From contig JAOABX010000002.1 in NCBI GenBank assembly GCA_026418175.1, positions 90,811 through 154,810 of the forward strand: 64,000 bases of DNA, read 5' to 3'. The notes beneath the pieces are model-generated. The model made no database searches and was not told the DNA's origin. It saw only the letters and a program-made list of their open reading frames with translations. Both the position numbers and the translations under genes were made by a program. Below, one piece after another: positions 46,590-56,033 of the stretch (its first letter is position 1; every line of letters begins with the position of its first letter). The stretch comes from Flavobacteriales bacterium (GTDB taxonomy: Bacteria; Bacteroidota; Bacteroidia; CAIKAF01).

Positions 46590-47234
46590 ATGTCAGTTGA
46601 AAGTCCAATTAGAAAAAAATTATTTGTATCCCATAAAGATGAGTCGCCACGAATGTTTAAAAGCGATTTCATGGATTTTTTTTCTAGAGTTCCCTTTTAT
46701 GTACCGCTTATTGTTTACATACCTGTCATTGCATATGTAACTTATCGTTCGTTTTATAATTATGAAATTCCATTGTTGCAGTTTGGGTTACTTGCTTTGG
46801 GGGGTATTGTATTTTGGTCATTAACCGAATATTTTCTGCATCGGTTTGTTTTTCACTATCATCCTACAAGCAAAATTGGCAAGCGCATCCATTTTATTGC
46901 ACACGGTGTTCATCATGATTATCCCAACGATTCTCTTCGTTTAGTGATGCCTCCAACCTTAAGCATTCCCATTGGTATTTTCTTTTATTTCCTTTTTTAC
47001 CTAATTTTAGGAGAAGCACTTTGTAATCCCTTTTTTGTAGGATTTAACATTGGGTATTTGGCTTATGACGAGCTTCATTATGCCACTCATCATGCTACCT
47101 GGAAATGGGGATGGTTTCAACGTTTAAAAAAGCATCACATGAAACATCATTACCAAAATCCTGATGAAGGTTTTGGTGTTAGTACCCCCATTTGGGACCA
47201 TGTATTTGGTAGTACATTTACCGAAGAAAAATAA
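46590..47234 (+). CDS. Fatty acid hydroxylase / sterol desaturase family protein
   Basis: A 214-residue membrane di-iron enzyme, started at ATG 46590 ([13 protein letters not shown]). Two N-terminal membrane segments precede the histidine clusters [28 protein letters not shown] and [10 protein letters not shown]. This arrangement matches the fatty acid 2-hydroxylase (FA2H/Scs7) type without cytochrome b5. It would hydroxylate fatty acids of membrane lipids such as sphingolipids, which many Bacteroidota make; the acceptor is inferred. A strong terminator follows it. Confidence 0.88.
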   Translation: MSVESPIRKKLFVSHKDESPRMFKSDFMDFFSRVPFYVPLIVYIPVIAYVTYRSFYNYEIPLLQFGLLALGGIVFWSLTEYFLHRFVFHYHPTSKIGKRIHFIAHGVHHDYPNDSLRLVMPPTLSIPIGIFFYFLFYLILGEALCNPFFVGFNIGYLAYDELHYATHHATWKWGWFQRLKKHHMKHHYQNPDEGFGVSTPIWDHVFGSTFTEEK

Positions 47235-47251
47235 TTTATCAAGTTCACTTT

Positions 47252-47281
47252 ATCCACTTCCTCAGGGAAGTGGATTTTTAT
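47252..47281 (+). terminator. Rho-independent terminator before prfC
   Basis: ATCCACTTCC (47252-47261) pairs perfectly with GGAAGTGGAT (47266-47275) across TCAG, followed by a T-rich tract. A GTG inside the stem (47270) opens the longest prfC frame, so the true prfC start is downstream. Confidence 0.85.
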
Positions 47282-47290
47282 TTTCATACC

Positions 47291-48883
47291 ATGGGATTAG
47301 TTGAAGAAATTAAAAGAAGAAAAACATTTGCCATTATCAGCCACCCGGATGCCGGTAAAACAACCTTAACAGAAAAGCTTTTGCTTTTCGGAGGCGCCAT
47401 TCAAACTGCAGGTGCTGTTAAAAGTAATAAAATCAAAAAAACAGCTACCTCTGACTTTATGGAAATTGAAAGGCAACGAGGAATTTCAGTGGCTACTTCA
47501 GTAATGGGTTTTGAATACAAGGGTATAAAAATTAACCTGCTGGATACTCCCGGACACAAAGATTTTGCAGAAGACACATATCGAACCTTAACTGCTGTAG
47601 ATAGCGTAATTTTGGTAATTGACGGAGCCAATGGAGTAGAAAGTCAAACAGAGCGACTCATAGAAGTTTGCCGTATGCGTGATACTCCGGTGATTGTTTT
47701 CATAAATAAAATGGATCGGGAAAGCAAAGACCCATTTGATTTGTTGGATGAGTTGGAAGCCAAACTCAATATTCGAGTAAGGCCATTAAGCTGGCCCATC
47801 AATATGGGCGATAGATTCAAAGGGGTTTACAATATCTATGAGAAAAATTTAAATTTATTTTCACCCAATAAAACCAAAATATCAGAAGATATTATTCAAT
47901 TTGATGATTTAAATAATCCACAACTGGATGAAGTAATTGGAGACGATGCTGATAAATTACGCGCTGATATTGACTTAATTGAAGGGGTTTATGATCCTTT
48001 TGATGTTCAAGCATATCTTGATGGAAAAATAGCTCCAGTTTTTTTTGGTTCAGCTATTAATAATTTTGGCGTAAAAGAATTGCTGGATACGTTTATACGT
48101 ATTGCCCCACAGCCTCTTGGCAGGTTAACTTCTACACGGTTTGTAAAGCCTGAAGAAGAAAAATTTTCGGGATTTGTTTTTAAAATTCACGCCAATTTAG
48201 ATCCCAAACATCGTGACCGCATTGCTTTTTTACGAATTGTTTCGGGAAAATTTGAGCGAAATAAATTCTATCATCATGTGCGGCTGAACAAAGAAATGCG
48301 ATTTAGTAATCCTACAAGCTTCATGGCTCAGGATAAAAGTGTCATTGATGAAGCTTTCCCCGGGGATGTGGTGGGGTTGTACGATGCAGGTAATTTTAAA
48401 ATAGGCGATACTCTGACAGAAGGAGAGAATATGTTTTTTAAAGGGATTCCCAGCTTCTCTCCGGAATTATTCAAAGAGCTGATTAACAAAGACCCATTGA
48501 AATCGAAGCAGTTGGAAAAAGGTATAGAGCAGTTGACCGATGAAGGGGTGGCACAATTGTTTTATTTACAACCCGGCAATCGTAAAATTGTTGGCACGGT
48601 AGGCGATCTTCAGTTTGAAGTTATTCAGTATCGTTTAGAACACGAATACAAAGCGGCATGCAGTTTTACCCCCATGCCTTATCATAAAGCCTGTTGGATT
48701 ACATCAACCAATCCACAAAAATTAAATGAATTTATTCAGCGTAAGCAGCAAAATATTGGGTGGGATAAAGACAATAATCCGGTATTTTTAGCACCTTCAG
48801 AATGGTTGTTAAATTTAGCAAAACAGGATTATCCGGATGTAACCTTTCATGCTACCAGCGATTTTAAAACCCGGATAGTTTAG
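47291..48883 (+). CDS. prfC: Peptide chain release factor 3
   Basis: A 530-residue translational GTPase started at ATG 47291. The G domain has [24 protein letters not shown] and [10 protein letters not shown]. The length, the [13 protein letters not shown] segment and the C-terminal domain match RF3, not EF-G. RF3 recycles RF1/RF2 from the ribosome after termination. The stop is 1 bp from the stop of the convergent rimM gene, with no terminator between. Confidence 0.96.
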   Translation: MGLVEEIKRRKTFAIISHPDAGKTTLTEKLLLFGGAIQTAGAVKSNKIKKTATSDFMEIERQRGISVATSVMGFEYKGIKINLLDTPGHKDFAEDTYRTLTAVDSVILVIDGANGVESQTERLIEVCRMRDTPVIVFINKMDRESKDPFDLLDELEAKLNIRVRPLSWPINMGDRFKGVYNIYEKNLNLFSPNKTKISEDIIQFDDLNNPQLDEVIGDDADKLRADIDLIEGVYDPFDVQAYLDGKIAPVFFGSAINNFGVKELLDTFIRIAPQPLGRLTSTRFVKPEEEKFSGFVFKIHANLDPKHRDRIAFLRIVSGKFERNKFYHHVRLNKEMRFSNPTSFMAQDKSVIDEAFPGDVVGLYDAGNFKIGDTLTEGENMFFKGIPSFSPELFKELINKDPLKSKQLEKGIEQLTDEGVAQLFYLQPGNRKIVGTVGDLQFEVIQYRLEHEYKAACSFTPMPYHKACWITSTNPQKLNEFIQRKQQNIGWDKDNNPVFLAPSEWLLNLAKQDYPDVTFHATSDFKTRIV

Positions 48884-48884
48884 T

Positions 48885-49418
48885 CTACTCTTCCAAATAT
48901 AATTCAATCAACCCGGATGGGCATGCCACAAATAATTTTCGCTTTTCCCGGTCAATATGCGATACAAATTCATCAATGAGGGGAAGCATAATCTCTTTTT
49001 TCCCTTGTTCTATTACTAAAACTGGTTGTTTTAAATGATCCATAACTTCCTTGATAACTCCTATTTCGCCCTTTTGTTGGTCTATTGCAGTAAGGCCTAC
49101 TAATTCGTGGAAATAAAATTTATTAGGATCCGAAATAGGAGGGAGGTCAGTTAATGGAAGCCAGATAGAACAGCCAACCAGAGGTTCAAACTGATCACGT
49201 GTATCAATATTTTTGAATTTTATAATGGCTGAGTGCCCTTTGATAACGATGCGATCAATAAAAAAAGGAACCAGATGATTATGGATTTCAATCCACACTG
49301 ATTCCTTTTTTTTATACGCTTGTGGATTATCGGTATCTAATACAACCTCAAGTTCGCCTTGCAAACCGTGGATGCGTTTAATGTATCCTAGATAAAAGGC
49401 ATCCCGATGATCCAGCAT
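48885..49418 (-). CDS. rimM: Ribosome maturation factor RimM
   Basis: A 177-residue RimM: an N-terminal barrel with LGYIKRIHGLQGELEVVL and a C-terminal PRC-barrel with ELVGLTAIDQQKGEIGVIKEV and IMLPLIDEFV. It assists assembly of the 30S head through S19. It starts 7 bp after rpsP in the classic rpsP-rimM order. trmD, which commonly follows, is not here. Confidence 0.95.
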   Translation of the reverse strand: MLDHRDAFYLGYIKRIHGLQGELEVVLDTDNPQAYKKKESVWIEIHNHLVPFFIDRIVIKGHSAIIKFKNIDTRDQFEPLVGCSIWLPLTDLPPISDPNKFYFHELVGLTAIDQQKGEIGVIKEVMDHLKQPVLVIEQGKKEIMLPLIDEFVSHIDREKRKLFVACPSGLIELYLEE

Positions 49419-49425
49419 AATTCAT

Positions 49426-49956
49426 TTATTCTGCAGATGCAGCCTCGCTTTCAGTTGATGGATTTTCTCCTTCTTGAACAGCTTCATCGGCAGCAGCTGC
49501 TTTGGCTGCTTCTTCTGCTTCTTTTAAGCGCTTCTCCTTAATTTCTTTTTCAGCTGCAATTTTCTTTAGACGCTCTTCTTCACGTTTTTGTTGTACGCTA
49601 GATGCATGTCCGCTAATTTTCTTATTCTTATTGTCTAACCAAGCCTGAAAACGAGTTTCTGCCTCTTCAGCTGTTAAAGCGCCTTTTTTTACACCATTTA
49701 AAAGGTGATTTTTATATAGTGCTCCTTTATAGGAAAGAATTGCTCGAACGGTATCTGTTGGCTCGGCACCATTTTGAAGCCACTTAACGGCAGAATCTAC
49801 ATTTAATTCGATGGTAGCCGGAATAGTAGTAGGATTATATGTTCCTAGTTTTTCGATAAAACGACCATCACGAGGTGCACGTGCATCTGCAGCAACCAAA
49901 TGATAGAAAGGTTTACCTTTTTTGCCGTGTCTTTGAAGTCTGAGTCTAACAGCCAT
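49426..49956 (-). CDS. rpsP: 30S ribosomal protein S16 with long C-terminal tail
   Basis: A 176-residue S16. The first 85 residues are standard ([33 protein letters not shown] without its end, then LGTYNP and [18 protein letters not shown]). The remaining 90 residues form a charged helix rich in K/E ([21 protein letters not shown]) ending in alanine and acidic residues. Such extensions are usual in Bacteroidota. It leads the rpsP-rimM unit. Confidence 0.95.
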   Translation of the reverse strand: MAVRLRLQRHGKKGKPFYHLVAADARAPRDGRFIEKLGTYNPTTIPATIELNVDSAVKWLQNGAEPTDTVRAILSYKGALYKNHLLNGVKKGALTAEEAETRFQAWLDNKNKKISGHASSVQQKREEERLKKIAAEKEIKEKRLKEAEEAAKAAAADEAVQEGENPSTESEAASAE

Positions 49957-50066
49957 GGTCTCTTAAGATTAAGTTTTACTGTTTTTTAAAATTAAAATGA
50001 GTGCAAATGTGCAGCTTTTTTTTAAAATATCCAACCCTTTCTGCAATTTTGTCTAAATAATTATTA

Positions 50067-50261
50067 ATGACTATTACTCGCGGACATATAATTTTTGCAC
50101 TGGTTTTTATGATTGTATTTTTGGGTATAATTGTATGGCAATATCGTAAAGACCTGCAAATGCACCGACGATATTATCAAGGCTCCATTTGGGTAATTAT
50201 GGGAATTATTATACTGATTCTATTCTTTATTTTCTTAAAAAACAAACTTATAACTTATTAG
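50067..50261 (+). CDS. Small two-segment membrane protein
   Basis: A 64-residue protein (MTITRGHIIFALVFMIVFLG at the start) with two hydrophobic segments (about 8-25 and 43-60), separated by the basic YRKDLQMHRRYY hairpin, an inner-membrane topology. The regular layout suggests a real gene, and similar short proteins are annotated in related genomes, but I give no function. Its last 14 bp overlap the end of the convergent NUDIX gene. Confidence 0.65.
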   Translation: MTITRGHIIFALVFMIVFLGIIVWQYRKDLQMHRRYYQGSIWVIMGIIILILFFIFLKNKLITY

Positions 50262-50898
50262 ATGTAAACCATCCTTTTCGCAAAATTACCCTTAATTCAC
50301 TAAGTATAATGGCTGTTGCTCCCCAAATTTTGTAACCCTCATATAAAAAATATGGTGCTTTTACTTTGTAATTACCAGAGGTAATAAATTCTCCTTCATA
50401 AACACAAGTATCGTTATTCAAAAACTCCAAAGGTGCTTCAATTAAGCTGGCAACTTCCCGTGGGGCCGGATTCCAAGTTGGTCTTATTTCAGTATAAGCC
50501 ACAAACGGCGAAACCAGAAAATTGCTGGGTGGTATATATACATCAGAAAGCTGCCCTATTATTTCAACCGGGCCATGATATCCTGTTTCTTCTCTCATTT
50601 CCCGTAAAGCAGTTTCAATAAGTGAAGAATCAGTTTCGTCCTTTTTACCTCCGGGAAAAGCAATTTGTCCGCTATGTACTCCTTCATACTTTGGCCTTTC
50701 AATAAGCAAAATATTAGGAATTTTATCAATTCCTGGAAATAGCAATAGCATAACAGCGCTCAACCTGGGTTTTACCGAAAGATTTTTCAAATATTCAGCC
50801 GTTGCAACCCGATTAGCCGGAGCCATTAGTTTTTGTGCATCTTGTCCAGGTAATTCTCCGGCTAAATGAATTTTTAAATAATTTGCCAATCGATGCAT
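50248..50898 (-). CDS. NUDIX hydrolase, CoA pyrophosphatase-like
   Basis: A 216-residue NUDIX protein. The NUDIX box GX5EX7REUXEEXGU is at about 83-106 (GGKKDETDSSLIETALREMR, then EETG). The preceding GQIAFPGG and the general arrangement match the CoA pyrophosphatase (NudL/YeaB/PCD1) group, which hydrolyses CoA or its derivatives. Substrate choice is inference. The start is 151 bp from the divergent parC start. Confidence 0.85.
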   Translation of the reverse strand: MHRLANYLKIHLAGELPGQDAQKLMAPANRVATAEYLKNLSVKPRLSAVMLLLFPGIDKIPNILLIERPKYEGVHSGQIAFPGGKKDETDSSLIETALREMREETGYHGPVEIIGQLSDVYIPPSNFLVSPFVAYTEIRPTWNPAPREVASLIEAPLEFLNNDTCVYEGEFITSGNYKVKAPYFLYEGYKIWGATAIILSELRVILRKGWFTSNKL

Positions 50899-51049
50899 GC
50901 CTCAAAGGTAAATAGGTTGAAATATTTAAAGGCCTATTGCAGCGAATTGTTGAAAAGCCCACATATTTGTTAACAAGTAGATAAAATATTCAGATTATAA
51001 ACGGGATGTGCTTTGTAATTTTGCAATCCTGTAAAATGAGGGATTTTCT

Positions 51050-53635
51050 ATGGAGGAACAAGACAAACCGGTGAATCAAAACAGCGATCGAACCATATCG
51101 CTTTCCGGCATGTATCAGGAATATTTCCTCGATTATGCTTCTTATGTTATCTTAGAACGTGCTGTTCCGGCTATAGAAGATGGATTAAAACCTGTACAGC
51201 GCCGTATTCTTCACTCTATGTTTGAGCTGGAAGATGGGCGCTACAACAAGGTGGCTAATATTATTGGGAATACAATGAAATATCATCCGCATGGGGATGC
51301 TTCCATCGGTGATGCGATTGTACAACTTGGCCAAAAAGACTTGCTGATTGATACCCAAGGAAACTGGGGAAATATTTATACCGGTGATAGTGCTGCTGCT
51401 TCGCGGTATATTGAAGCCAGGTTAACCAAGTTTGCTTTGGATGTGGTTTTTAATCCCAAAACTACCCATTGGCAAATTTCATACGATGGTAGAAATCGTG
51501 AACCTGTTACTCTTCCTGTAAAGTTTCCTTTGCTCTTGGCCCAGGGTGTAGAAGGAATAGCTGTGGGATTGGCATGTAAAATAATGCCCCACAATTTCAA
51601 TGAGTTGATTGATGCATCCATTGATATTCTGAAGGGCAAAAAAGTTCAAATTTTTCCAGATTTTCCTACTGCCGGAATGGTAGATGTTTCTAAGTACAAC
51701 AGTGGGACTCGGGGAGGAAAAATCAGGGTTCGAGCCCGTATTTCTATTCTTGATTCAAAAACATTGTGTATCACTGAAATACCATATGGCACAACAACTA
51801 CTACCTTAATTGATTCAATCATTGCCGCATCTGACAAAGGCAAAATAAAAATCAAAAAAATTGAAGATAATACAGCCGAAAATGTTGAAATTTTAGTTCA
51901 TCTTCCGCCGGGTATTTCACCTGACCAAACCCTCGATGCCTTATATGCATTTACCGATTGCGAAGTGAGTATTTCTCCCAATGCCTGTGTAATTGTTAAT
52001 CAAAAACCGGTATTTATGCCGGTGGATGAAATACTGCGTATTAGTACTGAAAATACCAAAGAATTACTTACGAAAGAGCTTGAAATCCGCAAGTCTGAAT
52101 TGCAAGAATCTATTCTATATACATCTTTAGAAAAGATTTTTATTGAAAAGCGCATATATCGCGATATAGAAGAATGTGAAACCTGGGAAGAAATTATCCA
52201 AACCATTGATGCCGGATTAGCACCTTACAAAAAGAAATTCTATAGAGAAATAACACTTGAGGATATTGAAAAATTAACTGAAATTCGAATTAAACGAATT
52301 TCAAAATTCGACAGTTTTAAAGCAGATGAACAACTTAGAAGCCTCAATGAAGAGCTTAAAAAAGTACAGGATAACCTAGATAATATCGTTGCTTTTACCA
52401 TTGATTATTTTAAGGACCTAAAGAAGAAATACGGAAAAGGCCGGGAAAGAAAAACTGAAATCCGTTCTTTTGAATCAATTGAAGCAACCCAGGTTGTAAT
52501 TCGCAATGAAAAGCTATATGTAGATTATGAAAATGGTTTTGCGGGATATGGCCTGAAAAATGCTGAATATGTAAGCGATTGTGCCGATATCGATGATATT
52601 ATAGTTTTCAGGGATGACGGCACCATGGTGGTAAGTAAAGTAAGCGAAAAATCGTATGTAGGGAAAGGAATTCTACATATAGCTGTTTGGAAAAAAGATG
52701 ATGAACGCACCATATACCACATGGTTTATCGAGATGGGCCGCTGGGAGCAACCTACGTTAAGCGTTTTGCCGTTACATCCATCATTCGTGATAAGGAATA
52801 CGACCTAACTAAGGGAACAAAAGGTTCGAAAGTATTGTATTTTAGTGTAAATCCAAACGGAGAGTCAGAAATACTTACGGTGTATTTAAAACCACGCCCC
52901 AAACTAAAAAAACAAGTATTTGATTTTGACCTGGCCGATTTGGCAATTAAGGGGCGTAATTCTCAAGGAAATGTATTGAGTAAATTCCCCATTCGAAAAA
53001 TTGTTAGTAAAATGAAAGGGGAATCAACCTTGGGAGGTGTGAAGTATTGGTTTGATGAAAATGTAAGACGTTTGAATACCGATGAAAAAGGGAAATTTCT
53101 TGGAGAATTTAATGGAAATGACCGCTTGTTAATTATCACGCAAACCGGTATGTACCGTTTAGTAAAGCCAGATATTTCATTACATTTTGACAGTGATGTA
53201 ATGACAATTGAAAAATTTAACAAGAAAAAAGTAGTTACAGCTATTTATTTTGATGGAGAAAAGAAAGAATACGTGGTAAAGCGTTTTCATCCGGAAACCT
53301 TTGACAAAAACACCTTGTTTATTACTGATCACATAGATTCTAAAGTTCATCTTGTTAGTACCGACAGCTATCCGATGCTGATGGTTACGGCGAAACGTAA
53401 TCAAAGCCTGGAAAAAGATGTGATAAATATCCATGAATATGCTGGTATTATCAATGAAAAATCAAAAGGAAAAAAATTAAATTATCGCGACGTGAAAATG
53501 CTTAGCTGGATGGATCCGTTGCCTGAGCCTGCATTATTGACCGAAAATGAAGAAGAAGGTGGAAAAGAAGGTGGAGAAGAAATTATTCGTGAGGTTGATT
53601 TTGAAGCAGACGACAATCAAAAGTCTTTATTTTAA
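51050..53635 (+). CDS. parC: DNA topoisomerase IV subunit A
   Basis: An 861-residue type IIA topoisomerase A subunit, ParC-like rather than GyrA because the C-terminal domain lacks a clear GyrA box and the N-terminal region reads ISLSGMYQEYFLDYASYVI. The breakage-reunion tyrosine is Y120 (AAASRYIEARL). The quinolone region reads HPHGDASIGD (79-88), so the position aligned to GyrA Ser83 is Ala84 and the Asp87 position is Asp88. The C-terminal part (about 500-861) is the beta-pinwheel domain, ending acidic. It decatenates daughter chromosomes. parE is not in this window. A -7 box (TAATTTTG) lies about 25 bp upstream. Confidence 0.9.
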   Translation: MEEQDKPVNQNSDRTISLSGMYQEYFLDYASYVILERAVPAIEDGLKPVQRRILHSMFELEDGRYNKVANIIGNTMKYHPHGDASIGDAIVQLGQKDLLIDTQGNWGNIYTGDSAAASRYIEARLTKFALDVVFNPKTTHWQISYDGRNREPVTLPVKFPLLLAQGVEGIAVGLACKIMPHNFNELIDASIDILKGKKVQIFPDFPTAGMVDVSKYNSGTRGGKIRVRARISILDSKTLCITEIPYGTTTTTLIDSIIAASDKGKIKIKKIEDNTAENVEILVHLPPGISPDQTLDALYAFTDCEVSISPNACVIVNQKPVFMPVDEILRISTENTKELLTKELEIRKSELQESILYTSLEKIFIEKRIYRDIEECETWEEIIQTIDAGLAPYKKKFYREITLEDIEKLTEIRIKRISKFDSFKADEQLRSLNEELKKVQDNLDNIVAFTIDYFKDLKKKYGKGRERKTEIRSFESIEATQVVIRNEKLYVDYENGFAGYGLKNAEYVSDCADIDDIIVFRDDGTMVVSKVSEKSYVGKGILHIAVWKKDDERTIYHMVYRDGPLGATYVKRFAVTSIIRDKEYDLTKGTKGSKVLYFSVNPNGESEILTVYLKPRPKLKKQVFDFDLADLAIKGRNSQGNVLSKFPIRKIVSKMKGESTLGGVKYWFDENVRRLNTDEKGKFLGEFNGNDRLLIITQTGMYRLVKPDISLHFDSDVMTIEKFNKKKVVTAIYFDGEKKEYVVKRFHPETFDKNTLFITDHIDSKVHLVSTDSYPMLMVTAKRNQSLEKDVINIHEYAGIINEKSKGKKLNYRDVKMLSWMDPLPEPALLTENEEEGGKEGGEEIIREVDFEADDNQKSLF

Positions 53636-53640
53636 AAAAA

Positions 53641-54444
53641 TTAAGGCAAACAGGTACGGTTAATTCCCAATACATAATTCTTTATTACATCAATGGTTGA
53701 AGCTGTTCCAGCACCTTTAAATCCGGAAATATCCGCAAGACTTATTTTTTCATTGTATTGTTTTACTAAAATTTTTGAAATTGGTAAATAGGTCCAGTGC
53801 CATTTTTCTTCTTCGTATCCATTAGGACGATTTGCCCCCTTAGGAGTATACGGTTGGTAATATCCAAATTGATGTGCATGAGCTGTTAGCCATTCATATT
53901 CTTTTTTTCCGTTACCACTTAAAAAATACGAATCGTTCAGATCGTTGATATCTATATCTGTTCCCCAATGATGACGTGATGTTCCAGGCATTGAACTGTA
54001 TCGTAGGATAATTCTGGCCCTTTCGATACTATCTTTAATTTCGATAGCTAAATTTTTACCTTCAACCAATCGCTCTCCATTCCATTTTGCTTCCCAAATG
54101 GTTTTTTGGCTTGAAAAATTTCGAGTAGATGAGATAATCTTAAGTTTTATCCCATCTTTTTGAGCTGCATCATGCATTTTTACAAAGGCTTCATAAGCAT
54201 CTTTACGCAGATAAACATCTGTTTTTGTAGTATGGATAGAGTTAATCTTTACAAAGTCAGGGTGGGTGTCAGGATTAAATTTTCCAAGTAAATATTCTTT
54301 AGAAAACTCAATAGAGTCCGCATGAGTTGTAAACTCTGAAATGTGAGGAATCGAAGAATTTTCATGAATTGAAATTCGTTCAGGTTGCTTGCAATGAAAA
54401 AAATTTACACCCAAAATAACCCAGAATCCAATGATAGTTCTCAT
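53641..54444 (-). CDS. M15 family D-alanyl-D-alanine carboxypeptidase-like peptidase
   Basis: A 267-residue VanY-type peptidase. The N-terminus MRTIIGFWVILGVNFFHC looks like a lipoprotein signal ending at Cys18. The catalytic zinc site is SRHHWGTDIDI (H158 with D165), and EKWHW supplies the second histidine. SSTRNFSSQKTIW is the substrate-binding arginine motif. It trims D-Ala from peptidoglycan stem peptides in the periplasm. Its ATG overlaps the ATG of the divergent lipoprotein gene by 14 bp, and its stop is 5 bp from parC's. Confidence 0.88.
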   Translation of the reverse strand: MRTIIGFWVILGVNFFHCKQPERISIHENSSIPHISEFTTHADSIEFSKEYLLGKFNPDTHPDFVKINSIHTTKTDVYLRKDAYEAFVKMHDAAQKDGIKLKIISSTRNFSSQKTIWEAKWNGERLVEGKNLAIEIKDSIERARIILRYSSMPGTSRHHWGTDIDINDLNDSYFLSGNGKKEYEWLTAHAHQFGYYQPYTPKGANRPNGYEEEKWHWTYLPISKILVKQYNEKISLADISGFKGAGTASTIDVIKNYVLGINRTCLP

Positions 54445-55978
54445 TTTTGCTTTTATTTTAATCTCTAAAATATTTTTTTTATTGAGCTTTGTTAAAAATT
54501 ATTGGGTATATTTATTAACAGCCTGTGTTATTGCAACAGGATGCGGATCGCCCTCCCGTCAAGTAGATCAAACACCTGAATTAGACACTCTTGCTTATCA
54601 TCAATACATCATTAATGGCCCAGATTCTTCTGTTTATCCTCTACTGCAACATGTTTCATCGCAGCGCGAACCAATTTCAGACTTTGGATTACAACAAATG
54701 TTCGATGGTAACCTTTCCACCTCATGGCAATCAGAACCCGGATTGCATGCAGGTGAATGGCTTACCTTTCAATTCCAATCCTTGCCAATTTCTAAAATAG
54801 TTATTCATGTATCTGATACATTTTTAGTAGCTCGGGTAAATCAAATTGAAGTTTGGATTAACGATACTTTGCAAGGGCTTTTTCCGACTAAAACAACAAT
54901 AACCTATAAGGGCATATTAAAAAAACTTACCATTCGTGCTGTAGATGCTGACGGTTTAAACTTGGTTGATATACCTACTATTCAGGATACAACGAAATTA
55001 GAACGCATTGCTTATCGCCAATTGAGTAGTTATTATAACAGTAAATCATTTGCAATTAGCGAAATAGAATTTTTTAATTACCAGGGAAAGAAAATTTCGG
55101 TTCAGCCCATACCATATCGTATGGCAAAAATTAATACTTGGGATCATATACAACCTTCTGTAATTGCTGATGGTGATTTAACCACGGGGTGGAGTAATAT
55201 TTACCTGAAGGAACATCGTATAAATATTGCATTTAATGAATTTACCCCAGTTACACGGGTAAAACTTTTTAATGGCATTGAAAAGAATAATAAAATCAAG
55301 GGCATCCAAAAATGTATTCTTTCTCTTACCGGTAGGCCAGAAGCTCAATGGACATTAAAACCCGGGTGGAACGACTATCAACTTCCTCTACCCATGGTAG
55401 GAAAAATGTTTACGTTACGCATGGTTTCTACTCAACCAATGGGCCTGGCTGAATTATTTTTTTATGATGGAGCTAAGTATTATCAGCCGTATTCAGACTC
55501 GCTGCGTGTTCATATTCAACAATTAAAGGATATGTTAAGTAAAACATCATTACAACCTGCAATTAATAACCGCTTATATTTTAAAGAAAGGATAGTAATT
55601 CTAAAATCAGATACTGTTTCAAATAAAAATTATAAAGATTTACCTATAAGCCAATTGCAAGGTGCTCGAACATCATCATACGATTTAATTTTGAGAGCCA
55701 ATCAAACCATTGAACTAAAATCAGAACTTATTAAAGAAATCTATGGGAAAGAAATTCGAATTATTCTTGAAAATAGGTTATTAACCGGCCGATGGTTTAT
55801 CAAATCAAAAGATAATAAGGGAGATGTAATAATTCAGGTGAAAGGCATTCTCGAAATTTCACGAACCGAATCTGGTAATACAAACCGTATTGTTAATGAG
55901 GATTTTTCAGCTATTTTTAAGGCATCTTCTAATTTCCTTATTTTGGGAGATTTAGGCGAAATGATGATTAGTTATTGA
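54431..55978 (+). CDS. Lipoprotein with discoidin-like glycan-binding domains
   Basis: A protein of up to 515 residues. From ATG 54431 it begins MIVLIFAFILISKIFFLLSF; a TTG at 54482 would give MSFVKNYWVYLLTACVIATGC, a cleaner lipoprotein signal ending in a cysteine. Two discoidin-like segments follow (FDGNLSTSWQSEPGLHAGEW and IADGDLTTGWSN), matching the NADase-type glycan-binding fold seen with secreted NADases and surface proteins. A long C-terminal region is unrecognised. The true start is uncertain. It may bind glycans at the cell surface. It lies 55 bp before the antiporter gene on the same strand. Confidence 0.75.
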   Translation: MIVLIFAFILISKIFFLLSFVKNYWVYLLTACVIATGCGSPSRQVDQTPELDTLAYHQYIINGPDSSVYPLLQHVSSQREPISDFGLQQMFDGNLSTSWQSEPGLHAGEWLTFQFQSLPISKIVIHVSDTFLVARVNQIEVWINDTLQGLFPTKTTITYKGILKKLTIRAVDADGLNLVDIPTIQDTTKLERIAYRQLSSYYNSKSFAISEIEFFNYQGKKISVQPIPYRMAKINTWDHIQPSVIADGDLTTGWSNIYLKEHRINIAFNEFTPVTRVKLFNGIEKNNKIKGIQKCILSLTGRPEAQWTLKPGWNDYQLPLPMVGKMFTLRMVSTQPMGLAELFFYDGAKYYQPYSDSLRVHIQQLKDMLSKTSLQPAINNRLYFKERIVILKSDTVSNKNYKDLPISQLQGARTSSYDLILRANQTIELKSELIKEIYGKEIRIILENRLLTGRWFIKSKDNKGDVIIQVKGILEISRTESGNTNRIVNEDFSAIFKASSNFLILGDLGEMMISY

Positions 55979-56033
55979 TTAATGTTTAAATTTATTGCAT
56001 GGCATTTTTAACATTAAGTAAATCGTAGGGTAT

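Noticed and set aside
47270-47290. GTG start of prfC
   Set aside because: The codon is inside a terminator stem; ATG 47291 gives the standard RF3 N-terminus.
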